DNA of 64,000 nt from Flavobacterium tistrianum (GCF_003254545.1 NZ_QJRH01000068.1:282863-346862); one strand, 5' to 3'; positions 36,120 to 46,165 are shown, counted from the first letter of the stretch. Notes: generated by a model not told the origin, from the letters alone. Program-made: numbers and translations.

Positions 36120-37628
36120 ATGACACCAAGTACCATCCTTCTCCTTATTATCATTTATTTCGGAACATTATTTTATATTTCTCATCGAGTAAGTAAAAAA
36201 GACAGCGGAAACGAGGCCTTTTTTACTGCCAATAAAAATTCAAAATGGTATTTAGTGGCTTTCGGAATGATCGGAACAGCTCTTTCTGGAGTAACCTTTA
36301 TCTCTGTTCCTGGAGAAGTTGGAGCACCAAGCGGTGAACAATTTAAATATTTTCAGTTTGTTTTAGGAAATGCGCTTGGATTTATTGTCATTACAAAGCT
36401 CTTATTGCCATTGTATTACAGAATGAATCTGACTTCGATTTACGGATATATTGAGCAAAGAATGGGTGTTTTTAGCTATAAAACAGCCGCTTCTATTTTC
36501 TTAATCAGCCGAACTATCAGCTCAGCGTTCAGACTTTATCTTGTGGTGATTGTTTTACAGCGTTTTGTCTTCGATTTTTACCATGTTCCTTTTGCTTTTA
36601 CTGTTTTAATTTCGTTGCTGTTAATCTTCTCTTACACATATAGAGGCGGATTAAAAACGATTATTATTACCGATACTTTACAGACTTTCTTTCTAGTGAC
36701 TTCTGTTTTCCTAACTATTTATTTCATTTGTGATCGAATGGATTTAAGTGCTATCAGCGCATTTGAAGAAGTAAAAAACAGCAATTATTCTAAGATCTTT
36801 TTCTTTGATGATTTTATGGGAAGTAAATTCCATTTCATAAAACAAATTCTTGGCGGAATGTTCGTAACCATTGCCATGACAGGTTTAGATCAAGATTTAA
36901 TGCAAAAGAACCTAAGCTGTAAAAACATTGGCGAAGCACAAAAAAACATGTTCACTTTTACAGGAATCTTTGTTATCATCAATATTTTCTTTTTGAGTGT
37001 TGGAGCGCTTTTATACATCTATGCCAACAAAAACGGAATCGCTGTTCCAACCGATTTAGTTACAGGAAAACCAAGAACCGATTTACTTTTCCCTGAAATT
37101 GCTTTAAACCATTTAGCGCTTATTCCTGCAATTGTATTTTTACTAGGAATTATTGCTGCCACTTTTGCAACCACAGATTCTGCCCTAACAGCCTTAACAA
37201 CTTCTTTTTGCGTTGACTTTTTAGGCATGGACAAAGCAGAAAACAGCCATAAAAAAAACACCGTAAAAATTAGGCATTTAGTTCATATCAGTTTTTCAGT
37301 TTTAGTCTTTTTTATCATCCTGATTTTTAACTCAATCAATGACAGTTCTGTAGTCGGAATGATTTTTAAAGTTGCTTCATACACGTATGGTCCATTATTA
37401 GGATTATACGCTTTTGGTTTATTCCAAAAATCAAGACATGTAAACGATAAACTCGTTCCGTTTATCTGTTTGCTTTCCCCATTATTCACCTATTTTATCA
37501 ATGAATATTCTAAAGTTTTATTTGCAGGATATGTTTTTGATAATGAATTAATTATACTAAACGGATTAATTACTTATTTAGGACTATTTATTACCAGTTC
37601 ACGCAGTGAAAAAGAAATAAGTTTTTAA
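36120..37628 (+). CDS. Sodium:solute symporter (SSS family), candidate MurNAc/amino-sugar importer
   Basis: The 502-residue integral membrane protein has about 13 transmembrane segments and the SSS signature regions SGVTFISVPGEVG (TM2-TM3), RTISSAFRLYLVV, and GGMFVTIAMTGLDQDLMQKNL; the first segment is MTPSTILLLIIIYFGTLFYI. It would use the Na+ gradient to carry a sugar through the inner membrane. In Tannerella forsythia an inner-membrane MurNAc transporter, MurT, is encoded beside murK and murQ; the position here, between murQ and nagZ, suggests the same job. Substrate is inferred from context only. Confidence 0.9.
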   Translation: MTPSTILLLIIIYFGTLFYISHRVSKKDSGNEAFFTANKNSKWYLVAFGMIGTALSGVTFISVPGEVGAPSGEQFKYFQFVLGNALGFIVITKLLLPLYYRMNLTSIYGYIEQRMGVFSYKTAASIFLISRTISSAFRLYLVVIVLQRFVFDFYHVPFAFTVLISLLLIFSYTYRGGLKTIIITDTLQTFFLVTSVFLTIYFICDRMDLSAISAFEEVKNSNYSKIFFFDDFMGSKFHFIKQILGGMFVTIAMTGLDQDLMQKNLSCKNIGEAQKNMFTFTGIFVIINIFFLSVGALLYIYANKNGIAVPTDLVTGKPRTDLLFPEIALNHLALIPAIVFLLGIIAATFATTDSALTALTTSFCVDFLGMDKAENSHKKNTVKIRHLVHISFSVLVFFIILIFNSINDSSVVGMIFKVASYTYGPLLGLYAFGLFQKSRHVNDKLVPFICLLSPLFTYFINEYSKVLFAGYVFDNELIILNGLITYLGLFITSSRSEKEISF

Positions 37629-37703
37629 TTCAGCTTAATACTATTAATGAATCAATTTGATTTTAATGCACTTAAACTCAAATTGATTATTAAAAAAAAT
37701 TAT

Positions 37704-40700
37704 ATGAAAAATTCATTCATAAAAATTAGTTTATACGCCGCTTTTATATTTTTAATTACCAATTGCGCATCCAAAAAAAATAACGGAATAACAGATGCTA
37801 AAAAAGATATTCCTTTAAAAGACACTGTTGTTTATGTACAAAAAAATACTTCAGAGAAAAAAACTTTCTTTAAAGATTCTGATAAAGAAACCGCTTGGGT
37901 TGACAGCATTTACAATAAAATGACCGTACAGGAAAAAATCGGACAATTGTTTATGGTTTCTGCCTATTCAAATAAAGATTCTGTACATGTTAATCAGATC
38001 AGCAAATTGATTGAAGATTACAAAATAGGAAACGTTATTTTCTTTCAAGGCGGACCAATTCGTCAGGCGAAATTAACCAACTTATATCAGTCAAAAGCAA
38101 AAGTGCCTTTGATGATCGGAATCGATGCCGAATGGGGATTAGCCATGAGATTGGACTCTACATACCGTTATCCTTGGAATATGACTTTGGGCGCTATTCA
38201 GGATTTAAGTTTAATTGAAAATGTGGGAAGAAATATGGCAGCCGAAAACAAACGAATCGGCGTTCATTTCAATTTTGCACCTGTTTTAGATATTAATACA
38301 AATCCGAAAAATCCAATTATCGGAAACCGCTCTTTTGGTGAAGATAAAGTCAATGTAACCGAAAAAGCGCTTGCTTTAATGAAAGGAATACAAGGAAATG
38401 GCGTTTTCTGTACTGGAAAACACTTTCCTGGACACGGAGACACTTCAACCGATTCGCATCACGCTTTACCAACCGTTAATTTTTCTAAAGAGCGCTTGGA
38501 GTTAGTTGAATTATATCCGTACAAAAAATTATTCGACGAAGGTCTAGCTTCTGTAATGGTCGCGCATCTTAATATTCCGAGCTTAGAATCGCAGCCAAAC
38601 TGCCCATCTTCGGCTTCTTACAATGTGGTGACAAATCTGCTTCAAAAAGAATTAGGTTTCAACGGATTGATTTTTACTGATGGTTTGGCAATGAAAGGCG
38701 CAGCCAATTTTAAAGGTCCTGGAGATCTAGAAATCGCTGTTATTTTAGCAGGAAATGATATTTTACTTTGTCCAGAAAATGTACCAGTTGCGTTTCAGAA
38801 ATTGGAAGAGGCTTACAATACGCAAGTAATTACCGAAGAACGCTTGGCACATTCGGTTAAAAAAATTCTTCATTTTAAATACAAAGCAGGATTAAATAAA
38901 TACAAACCGATTGATTTAAATAATTTATACAATGATTTAAATCCGTCCCAAAATGATGCCTTACATTATAAACTGTATGAAAATGCGATTACGGTTTTAA
39001 AAAACGAAAAAGAAATTCTTCCAATAAAAGATTTAAGTGAAAAAATTGCTTACATAAAACTAGGCGAAGATACCAACAGTACTTTTGTTTCTACGCTGAA
39101 AAAATATACCGAAATCACAGAAGTTAAAGACAGCAATCTTGACAGTCTGAATAAAGAATTGAAAAAATTTGACAAGGTTATTATCAGCTATCATAAAGTA
39201 AATAAAGCTTGGGAAAAACAAGAATTTACGCTTCAAGAAATGCTTTGGCTGAAAGAAATTGCAAAACACAACAAAGTAATTTTAGACATTTTTGCAAAAC
39301 CTTATTCATTATTGTCTATTAATAATTTTGATGATATTGAAGGACTAGTGGTTTCATATCAAAACTCAGATATCAGTCAGGTTGTTTCGGCAGGATTGCT
39401 TTTTGGTGCCATCGAAGCCAAAGGAAAATTACCCGTTTCTATAAATGATGCTTTCCATGTAAATGATGGTTTGAGTACCGAAAAACTAAATCGTATGGCT
39501 TTTACAGCTCCAGAAAATGTAAATATGAATCCTGCAATATTATCTAAAATTGATGCCGTAGCGCAAAAAGCAATTGATGGAAAAATGGCACCAGGAATGC
39601 AGGTTTTGGTGGCTAGAAAAGGAAATGTGATTTTTCAGAAATCGTATGGAGCGCAAACTTATGATAACGGGAAAAAAGTAACTGATACCGACTTATATGA
39701 TGTTGCTTCAATTTCAAAAATGATTTCGACATTGCCAAATGTGATGCAATTGTATGATAAGAATAAAGTAGAACTGGATACCAAATTGAAAGATATGTTG
39801 CCTTTTTTTGCCAAAACAAACAAAGAAAACATCACTTTCAAAAATCTGCTAAATCACTACGCAGGACTTCAGGCATGGATTCCGTTTTACAAAGCAACTT
39901 TAGACAGCAATAATCAGCCTTCTGAAAAATATTATCGAAAAGTAGCCGAAAATGGTTTTACAACAAAAGTAGCCGACAATCTTTATATCAGAAATGATTA
40001 TCATGATACAATTATGAAAATCATTGCTGAAAGTCCTGTAGCAATAAAAAAAGAATACAAATACAGCGATTTTACTTTTATCATTCTAAAAGAATATTTA
40101 GAAAGAAAAACACATAAAAAACTAGAAGATCTGAGCAAAGAAAATTTCTACAGTACACTAGGAATGACCAATACGCTTTACAATCCGTTGGATAGATTTG
40201 AAAAAAGCAGTATTGCTCCAACCGAAATTGATAACTATTTCAGACACCAGACTATTCAGGGTTACGTGCATGACATGGCAGCCGCAATGGAAGGCGGAGT
40301 GGCAGGTCACGCGGGAATTTTTTCTAATGCGATGGATGTTGCCAAAATGATGCAGCTGTTTTTACAGAAAGGAAATTACGGTGGCATTCAATATTTTTCT
40401 CCGCAGACTTTTGATGCTTTTAATACTTGTTATTATAAAAATCAAGGCGTTCTAAGAGGTTTAGGATTTGACAAAAGAGTACACAAAGGCGGACCAACCT
40501 GCGACTGTGTATCTGAAGCAAGTTTTGGCCACACAGGATTTACAGGCAATATGGCTTGGGCAGATCCAGAAACCGAAATTGTGTATGTATTCCTATCCAA
40601 CAGAACGTATCCGGAAGTAGTAAATGAAGAAAATAAATTAGCCAAAGGAAAAATCAGAGAAGAAATTCAACAGATTATTCAAGATGCAATTATCAAATAA
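37704..40700 (+). CDS. nagZ: NagZ-type GH3 beta-N-acetylglucosaminidase fused to an AmiE-like serine hydrolase
   Basis: The ATG at 37704 gives a 998-residue lipoprotein (lipobox LITNC). Residues about 50-420 form a GH3 barrel with the NagZ hallmark KHFPGHGDTSTDSHHALP, whose Asp-His pair is the acid/base, and the nucleophile Asp in IFTDGLAMKG. A GH3 C-domain (about 440-590) follows. Residues about 630-998 are a beta-lactamase-family domain with SISK, YSD (YKYSDFTFI) and HTG (FGHTGFTGN), clearly paralogous to the protein at 15609-16916. NagZ removes GlcNAc from GlcNAc-MurNAc(-peptide); the second domain may cut the peptide off MurNAc, as AmiE does in B. subtilis (inference). The longer start at 37647 lacks a signal. 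Confidence 0.92.
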   Translation: MKNSFIKISLYAAFIFLITNCASKKNNGITDAKKDIPLKDTVVYVQKNTSEKKTFFKDSDKETAWVDSIYNKMTVQEKIGQLFMVSAYSNKDSVHVNQISKLIEDYKIGNVIFFQGGPIRQAKLTNLYQSKAKVPLMIGIDAEWGLAMRLDSTYRYPWNMTLGAIQDLSLIENVGRNMAAENKRIGVHFNFAPVLDINTNPKNPIIGNRSFGEDKVNVTEKALALMKGIQGNGVFCTGKHFPGHGDTSTDSHHALPTVNFSKERLELVELYPYKKLFDEGLASVMVAHLNIPSLESQPNCPSSASYNVVTNLLQKELGFNGLIFTDGLAMKGAANFKGPGDLEIAVILAGNDILLCPENVPVAFQKLEEAYNTQVITEERLAHSVKKILHFKYKAGLNKYKPIDLNNLYNDLNPSQNDALHYKLYENAITVLKNEKEILPIKDLSEKIAYIKLGEDTNSTFVSTLKKYTEITEVKDSNLDSLNKELKKFDKVIISYHKVNKAWEKQEFTLQEMLWLKEIAKHNKVILDIFAKPYSLLSINNFDDIEGLVVSYQNSDISQVVSAGLLFGAIEAKGKLPVSINDAFHVNDGLSTEKLNRMAFTAPENVNMNPAILSKIDAVAQKAIDGKMAPGMQVLVARKGNVIFQKSYGAQTYDNGKKVTDTDLYDVASISKMISTLPNVMQLYDKNKVELDTKLKDMLPFFAKTNKENITFKNLLNHYAGLQAWIPFYKATLDSNNQPSEKYYRKVAENGFTTKVADNLYIRNDYHDTIMKIIAESPVAIKKEYKYSDFTFIILKEYLERKTHKKLEDLSKENFYSTLGMTNTLYNPLDRFEKSSIAPTEIDNYFRHQTIQGYVHDMAAAMEGGVAGHAGIFSNAMDVAKMMQLFLQKGNYGGIQYFSPQTFDAFNTCYYKNQGVLRGLGFDKRVHKGGPTCDCVSEASFGHTGFTGNMAWADPETEIVYVFLSNRTYPEVVNEENKLAKGKIREEIQQIIQDAIIK

Positions 40701-40784
40701 ATTCCAAAAAAAACAAAAAACAAAAATCTATAATCTTGCTTCTTGCATCTTTCATCTTTAAAAAAATCTAAACTATCAAACCCA

Positions 40785-42056
40785 ATGACAAAAGAACGTT
40801 TAACTTCACTCGATGTCTTTAGAGGATTTACCATTCTCTTAATGACGATTGTCAATAATCCGGGAAGCTGGTCATCTATTTACCCGCCTTTAGAACACGC
40901 CGAATGGCATGGTTGCACGCCTACTGATCTAGTTTTCCCGTTTTTTGTATTCATAATGGGAACTGCAATTCCGTTTGCAATGCCCGTAAAACATTTTGAC
41001 GGAAGCGTTTTCAATAAAATTTTAGTACGCTCGCTTCGAATTTTCTGTTTAGGATTATTTTTAAGTGTTTTCAGCAGAATCCATTTATTTGGTCTAGAAG
41101 GAATTCCGTTATTAGGATTAAGATTGGTAATTGCTTTTGCGGTTGCTTATGCCTTTTTAGGAAACTTTTCAATGAAAGTCAAAACCATTCTTGCCGTTGG
41201 AGTATTTCTAATTCTTATCTCATTATCATTTAGCGGTTTGGAACATTTTGAAGATACCAGAGTCCCAGGCGTTTTACAGCGAATTGCGATTGTGTATTTC
41301 TTTACTTCTATTTTGTATTTAAAGACTAATTTAAAAACACAGCTTTTAGTTTTAGCCACACTTTTAATTGGATATTGGCTTGTAATGGCTTTTGTTCCCG
41401 TTCCTGGATTTGGTCCAGCCAATTTCGACAAAGGCACCAATCTTGCGGCTTGGATAGACGATACACTTCTAAACGGACATTTATGGGCTTCATCTAAAAC
41501 TTGGGATCCTGAAGGAATCTTAAGCACTTTACCAGCCATTGGAACTGGAATTTTAGGAATGTACATTGGTCAGCTATTAAATTTATCTGTTGATAAAATG
41601 GAAATCGTAAAAAAGACCGCCATTGCAGGAACTGCTTTAGTAATTGGAGGTTTAATTTGGAACATCTTCTTCCCTATTAACAAATCACTTTGGACAAGTT
41701 CTTATGTTTTATACACAGCTGGAATTGCAACAATATGTTTAACGCTTTTGTATTATATAATTGACATTAAAGGACATAAAAAATGGACTAAATTGTTTCT
41801 GATCTGGGGTGTAAACCCGATGATTGTATTTTTCTTTTCTGGAATAATTCCGAGAGTTTTAAGTGGCATAAAAGTAGCCGATCCCGAAAAAGCTGGAGAA
41901 GAAATTGGACTTCAAGCATATATATATAACCACGGAATTGTTCCTTGTTTTGAAAACCCATTAAATGCATCACTCGCTTATGCTTTATCTTATGCTGTTT
42001 TTTGGTCGTTTATCTTATGGATTTTCTACAAAAAGAAACTGATTTTTAAAGTGTAA
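40785..42056 (+). CDS. NagX/HGSNAT-like membrane acyltransferase (DUF5009)
   Basis: The ATG at 40785 starts MTKERLTSLDVFRGFTILLM, typical for this family; 423 residues with about 10-11 transmembrane helices. The motif WHGCTPTDLVFPFFVFIMGT following EHAEW matches the heparan-alpha-glucosaminide N-acetyltransferase-like group, often called NagX in bacterial GlcNAc loci. The human relative moves acetyl groups through the membrane onto glucosamine; the bacterial role is unsettled (amino-sugar acetylation or transport). It is the last gene of the plus-strand cluster, 84 bases after nagZ. Confidence 0.88.
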   Translation: MTKERLTSLDVFRGFTILLMTIVNNPGSWSSIYPPLEHAEWHGCTPTDLVFPFFVFIMGTAIPFAMPVKHFDGSVFNKILVRSLRIFCLGLFLSVFSRIHLFGLEGIPLLGLRLVIAFAVAYAFLGNFSMKVKTILAVGVFLILISLSFSGLEHFEDTRVPGVLQRIAIVYFFTSILYLKTNLKTQLLVLATLLIGYWLVMAFVPVPGFGPANFDKGTNLAAWIDDTLLNGHLWASSKTWDPEGILSTLPAIGTGILGMYIGQLLNLSVDKMEIVKKTAIAGTALVIGGLIWNIFFPINKSLWTSSYVLYTAGIATICLTLLYYIIDIKGHKKWTKLFLIWGVNPMIVFFFSGIIPRVLSGIKVADPEKAGEEIGLQAYIYNHGIVPCFENPLNASLAYALSYAVFWSFILWIFYKKKLIFKV

Positions 42057-42170
42057 GTCGGTTAGAAAATATTTCAGCCGGACTTAATAGTTTGATTTGG
42101 TCATCGTTCTAGCACTTATGTAAAGATCTTTTTTCTTTTTTCCTAAAAATTTTAAGAAAAGCAGTATCTT

Positions 42171-42216
42171 GCCGTACCAACAAAAGTGTCAGTTTATAAA
42201 TTATGGATAGTCCGGT
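42171..42216. promoter_or_regulatory. Candidate MocR autoregulatory operator over the start of the regulator gene
   Basis: GCCGTACCA (42171-42179) and TAGTCCGGT (42208-42216) flank CAGTTTATAAATTATG. The element covers the ATG of the MocR gene and recurs, with spacing equal to within one base, before the TonB receptor at 13356-15218. A TATCTTG -7-like box lies immediately upstream (about 42165-42171), so binding should block transcription. Confidence 0.6.
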
Positions 42217-43693
42217 TGAAATTCCTTTTAAAAGCTTTATTCAGCTTAAACCAGAAGAAAGCACTGCTATTTACTTACAGCTTGTTTTTGAATTTATCAA
42301 AGCCATACAAACGGGTTTTCTTCCCGAAGGCACCAAACTTCCTGGCACCAGAATTTTATGTAAAGTGCTTTCTGTTAACCGAAACACTTTAATCAAAGCC
42401 TTTCAAGATTTAGAATCACAAGGCTGGATTGAAACTCTTCCAAACAAAGGGACTTTTATTTTATCTCAGCAAAAACAAAAAAACAAAGCTGAATTTACTG
42501 TTTCAAAAGAACAAAATGCATCTCAAGATAATATTGGATTTAATTTTCAGCGTTCTACGATTCTTGAAAGTCCAATAGAAATCAGTAATATTCCATGTCA
42601 GTTTAATGATGGAATGCCCGATTTACGATTGGTTCAAACCGATGTTTTGGCAAGATTATATGTCTCAAAATTAAAAAGACGAAAAACGTCTAAGACCTAC
42701 GAGCAGATAGAGTTGCGTTCACATTCGAATTTTAAAACTCATTTTTCTAATTATCTGAATCTTACCCGAGGAATTCGTATTTCAACTTCAAATCTTCTTA
42801 CGGCAAGCAGTCACGAAATCGCTTTGTATCTGGTCACAAAAGTACTTATTACTCCAGGCGATAAAGTCATCGTAGCTTCGCCGGGATATTATATGTCAAA
42901 CATGACATTGACCAATACGGGAGCGCAGATTATTTCTATTCCCGTAAATGAAGACGGAATTGATACCAAACGTTTAAAGGAAATTTGCGAAACATCAAAA
43001 ATCAGGGTTTTATATCTGACATCCAATTATCATTATCCGACCACCATTTCGCTTAGCGCTAAAAAAAGAATCGAAGTTCTGGAATTGGCCAACCAATACG
43101 GATTTGTGATTTTGGAAGACGATTATGATTTTGAATTTCATTACGATAATAATCCTGTTTTGCCATTGGCCGCTTTTGATTCCAACCAAAAAGTGGTTTA
43201 TATTGGTTCTTTCGGAAAATCATTGCCATCTGGATTCAGTTACGGTTTTGTCGCCGCGCCTGCCGAATTTATAAAAGAACTAGAAAAGCATCAAAATATT
43301 CTCGAACCAAGAATTGATGTTATAAAAGAACAGGTTTTAACCGAATGGATTACTGAAGGTGAAGTGCATCGTCTATCTAAGAAAAATAAAAAAATCTATA
43401 AAGAACGACGGGATCATTTTGTTTCGATTCTTAATGAAAAACTAAAAGGCAAAATCAAATTTAAAATTCCGCCAAGAGGTTTGGCCATTTGGGTTGAATG
43501 GCTGGATCATTTTAATCTAATTCAGTTTCAAAAAGAATGTTCCAAACAGGGTTTATTTCTTCCAAAAACTATTTTATATCAAACCAAAGATCTTACTGCA
43601 ACACGTTTAGGATTTGGGAATTTTGAAAAAGAAGAAATGGAAAAAGCGGTTGCTATTTTGAGTGAGAGTTTGGCGATTATTCTAGAGAAATAA
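42203..43693 (+). CDS. MocR-family (GntR-HTH plus class I aminotransferase) transcriptional regulator
   Basis: The 496-residue protein has a GntR winged HTH (about 10-85; EGTKLPGTRILCKVLSVNRN, WIETLPNKGTFIL) joined by a linker to an aminotransferase fold (about 125-490). PLP contacts seen are LTASSHEIALYLV, the Asp in ILEDDYDFEFHY and the Schiff-base Lys in GSFGKSLPSGFSYGF. MocR proteins bind PLP and often regulate vitamin B6, amino-acid or transport genes. Its own start codon lies inside a putative operator. The second copy of this site 27 kb away suggests that its target is the TonB receptor rather than the amino-sugar cluster. Confidence 0.92.
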   Translation: MDSPVEIPFKSFIQLKPEESTAIYLQLVFEFIKAIQTGFLPEGTKLPGTRILCKVLSVNRNTLIKAFQDLESQGWIETLPNKGTFILSQQKQKNKAEFTVSKEQNASQDNIGFNFQRSTILESPIEISNIPCQFNDGMPDLRLVQTDVLARLYVSKLKRRKTSKTYEQIELRSHSNFKTHFSNYLNLTRGIRISTSNLLTASSHEIALYLVTKVLITPGDKVIVASPGYYMSNMTLTNTGAQIISIPVNEDGIDTKRLKEICETSKIRVLYLTSNYHYPTTISLSAKKRIEVLELANQYGFVILEDDYDFEFHYDNNPVLPLAAFDSNQKVVYIGSFGKSLPSGFSYGFVAAPAEFIKELEKHQNILEPRIDVIKEQVLTEWITEGEVHRLSKKNKKIYKERRDHFVSILNEKLKGKIKFKIPPRGLAIWVEWLDHFNLIQFQKECSKQGLFLPKTILYQTKDLTATRLGFGNFEKEEMEKAVAILSESLAIILEK

Positions 43694-43710
43694 TTTTTCA
43701 ATCCATATAA

Positions 43711-43944
43711 ACATAACCCGTGGTTAAAACCATGGCAAACACAGCGGGATTTCTTATGCATGCGTCCCCGTGGTTGAAACCACGGGCTATATTGAATATA
43801 AATGCGTATTAAACAAAACGGCAAATCAAAAAAAATTGCATTACTACGTCCAGAATTTCAAAACATAACCCGTGGTTTCAACCACTGGAACGCAACGATT
43901 ATTTCTTATGCGGATGTCCCCGTGGTTGAAACCACGGACTATGT
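43711..43944. repeat. Two copies of a paired-palindrome element (CCCGTGGTT..AACCACGGG)
   Basis: Each copy (43711-43792 and 43862-43944) has an imperfect hairpin (ACCCGTGGTTaaaACCATGG; CCCGTGGTTTCAACCACTGG), a spacer with TTTCTTATGC, and a near-perfect hairpin CCCGTGGTTGAAACCACGGG. A third, single hairpin is at 50410-50429. The form is like REP/BIME elements mobilised by IS200-like (RAYT) transposases; no transposase is in the window. The remaining gap 43694-44020 has no gene. Confidence 0.8.
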
Positions 43945-43987
43945 TTGACTATAAATGAGTCCATTTTTTATTCTAAACAAAAAAATG

Positions 43988-44005
43988 GCTGTCTTTTGAG
44001 ACAGC
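43988..44005 (-). terminator. Intrinsic terminator of the catalase gene
   Basis: GCTGTCT (43988-43994) and AGACAGC (43999-44005) form a perfect stem; read on the minus strand it is followed by CATTTTTTT, downstream of the catalase stop at 44021. Confidence 0.85.
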
Positions 44006-44020
44006 TAATTATGCAATAAA

Positions 44021-46165
44021 TTACAAAGTTTTTTCTCTTTCCCAGAAGCGATGTCTTCCTAAAGCTTTTATAAAAGAAACGCTTAAGTTTTTATCAGCAG
44101 CATTTTCACTTATTAGAACTCCCGAATCTTTGTCTTTTATATCACTGTTGTTTTTTAGCACCTGTACTCCTTCGGCTTCAGCTGCAATAAATTTACAGTG
44201 ATGATAAGAATCGTTTAAAAATTCTTTTACTTCTTTAATTTTTGAAAGATCGGAGATTCCTTTTCCAGCTGGAATAAAAACACCATCAAAAAGTACCGAT
44301 GCTGCAATTTTATAAGTTTGCTCTACCGGAATTTCTGTTCCTTCCGCAGAAACAATAGTTCCTAGATGCGGTGCTATAATAACGGCTTTTGCTCCAGCAT
44401 TTAGTAAGGCTGTTTTCATTACTTTTATAGAATCTGCACTTACACCATCAGCACATAAAAAAGCTATTTGTCGAGTTGCAATCGTATTTGAAATAGTGGG
44501 ATTTTTAAGCATGCTCAAAGCATCTGAACTTCCTATATTTTGCTTTACTTTTGCAGGTTCTTGATTTCCTTCATCATCTGCCCCAACACCATGATTAATT
44601 GGTTTTTCAACATCTTTTGGAACTGGAATTCCTAAATTTTTAGCAACCTTTGCTCCTAAATCAGCGTTTACTTGATTTAAAAGTCCGAGCATTCTTTCTC
44701 TTATTGAAACCGTTTCTACTTTTCCCAATTCAAAAGACAATGCACTTGCAATATGATCTTGTTCTATAGGAGTCTGGCTATTGTAAAAAAGCGCTGCCTG
44801 ACTAAAATGATCCGAAAAGCTTTTACTTCTTGCTCGCACTTTATGAGCGTCAACACGTTCATTAAAACTCACAAATCCGCCCTGATCCATTTTGGCTTGA
44901 AACGGGCATCCGCCTCCTAAAGAATTTGGATGATAGCTCACCTTGCCTTTTGCAATTTCTTGGCGCATATGTCCGTCACGCTGATTGTTGTGCATTGGTG
45001 CGATGGTTCTGTTAATTGGAATTTCATGAAAGTTCGGACTTCCTAATCTTGATAATTGCGTATCGGTATACGAAAATAATCTTCCTTGAAGTAAAGGATC
45101 ATTTGTAAAATCAATTCCCGGAACTATATGTCCTGGGTGAAAAGCCACCTGCTCTGTTTCTGCAAAAAAGTTATCTGGATTTTTATTCAAAACCATTTTT
45201 CCGATAATCGTAACTGGAACTAATTCTTCTGGAACTAATTTGGTCGGGTCAAGAAGATCAAAATCAAATTTATGTTCGTCGCTTTCAGGAATAATCTGAA
45301 CACCCAATTCCCATTCTGGAAAATTTCCTGCTTCTATGGCTTCCCATAAATCCTGTTTATGAAAATCTGAATTTTTTCCTGATATTTTCTGTGCTTCATC
45401 CCAAGCAACTGCGTGCGTGCCTAATTTTGGTTTCCAATGAAATTTTACAAAATGCGATTCGTTTTGATCATTAACAAATCTAAAAGTATGCACGCCAAAA
45501 CCTTCCATCATTCTTAAACTTCTCGGAATCGCCCTGTCGCTCATTACCCACATAATCATATGCATCGATTCGGGCATTAGCGAAATAAAATCCCAAAAGG
45601 TATCATGTGCCGAAGCGGCTTGCGGAATTTCGTTATGCGGTTCTGCTTTTACGGCATGAATTAAGTCTGGAAATTTCATGGCATCTTGAATAAAAAATAC
45701 GGGCATATTATTTCCAACCAAATCAAAAACGCCTTCCTGAGTATAAAACTTAACGGCAAAACCACGAACATCTCGAGCCAAATCTGTAGAACCTCGTGAA
45801 CCCGCAACAGTCGAAAATCGAACAAAAACTGGAGTTTTTATACTCGTATCATTTAAGAAACCTGCTTTGGTATATTTTTCCATCGTTTTGTACAATTCAA
45901 AATATCCATGAGCACCAGAACCTCTTGCGTGAACAATACGCTCTGGAATTCTTTCGTGATCAAAATGCGTAATTTTTTCTCGCAATATAAAATCTTCTAA
46001 AAGAGATGGCCCTCTTTCTCCAGATTTTAAAGAATTGTTGTTATCATTTATCTTAACTCCTTGATTGGTAGTTAAAAACTCATTCTCAGCACTTGATTTA
46101 TTAAATTCTAAATCATTCTGTTTGCCATCAGAATTGTCTTGGTTTGTTTTCTTCGAATTTTTCAT
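44021..46165 (-). CDS. katE: Large-subunit catalase (HPII/KatE type)
   Basis: The 714-residue protein has the clade II catalase layout: an extended N-terminus, the catalase core (about 55-545) with the distal His in [37 protein letters not shown], and the proximal haem Tyr in [15 protein letters not shown], then a flavodoxin/class I amidotransferase-like C-terminal domain (about 580-714; [18 protein letters not shown]). It destroys hydrogen peroxide in the cytoplasm. The next genes, in the opposite orientation, encode end-joining DNA repair proteins, a common stress-survival grouping. A possible -7 box TAAATTTG lies on the minus strand at 46250-46243, about 80 bases upstream. Confidence 0.96.
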   Translation of the reverse strand: MKNSKKTNQDNSDGKQNDLEFNKSSAENEFLTTNQGVKINDNNNSLKSGERGPSLLEDFILREKITHFDHERIPERIVHARGSGAHGYFELYKTMEKYTKAGFLNDTSIKTPVFVRFSTVAGSRGSTDLARDVRGFAVKFYTQEGVFDLVGNNMPVFFIQDAMKFPDLIHAVKAEPHNEIPQAASAHDTFWDFISLMPESMHMIMWVMSDRAIPRSLRMMEGFGVHTFRFVNDQNESHFVKFHWKPKLGTHAVAWDEAQKISGKNSDFHKQDLWEAIEAGNFPEWELGVQIIPESDEHKFDFDLLDPTKLVPEELVPVTIIGKMVLNKNPDNFFAETEQVAFHPGHIVPGIDFTNDPLLQGRLFSYTDTQLSRLGSPNFHEIPINRTIAPMHNNQRDGHMRQEIAKGKVSYHPNSLGGGCPFQAKMDQGGFVSFNERVDAHKVRARSKSFSDHFSQAALFYNSQTPIEQDHIASALSFELGKVETVSIRERMLGLLNQVNADLGAKVAKNLGIPVPKDVEKPINHGVGADDEGNQEPAKVKQNIGSSDALSMLKNPTISNTIATRQIAFLCADGVSADSIKVMKTALLNAGAKAVIIAPHLGTIVSAEGTEIPVEQTYKIAASVLFDGVFIPAGKGISDLSKIKEVKEFLNDSYHHCKFIAAEAEGVQVLKNNSDIKDKDSGVLISENAADKNLSVSFIKALGRHRFWEREKTL

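Noticed and set aside
41147..41566. 139-codon minus-strand frame inside the NagX-like gene
   Set aside because: Antisense to a clear multi-pass membrane protein, with no recognisable domain.
43711..43944. CRISPR-like array
   Set aside because: Only two paired palindromes with similar, not unique, spacers; no cas genes.
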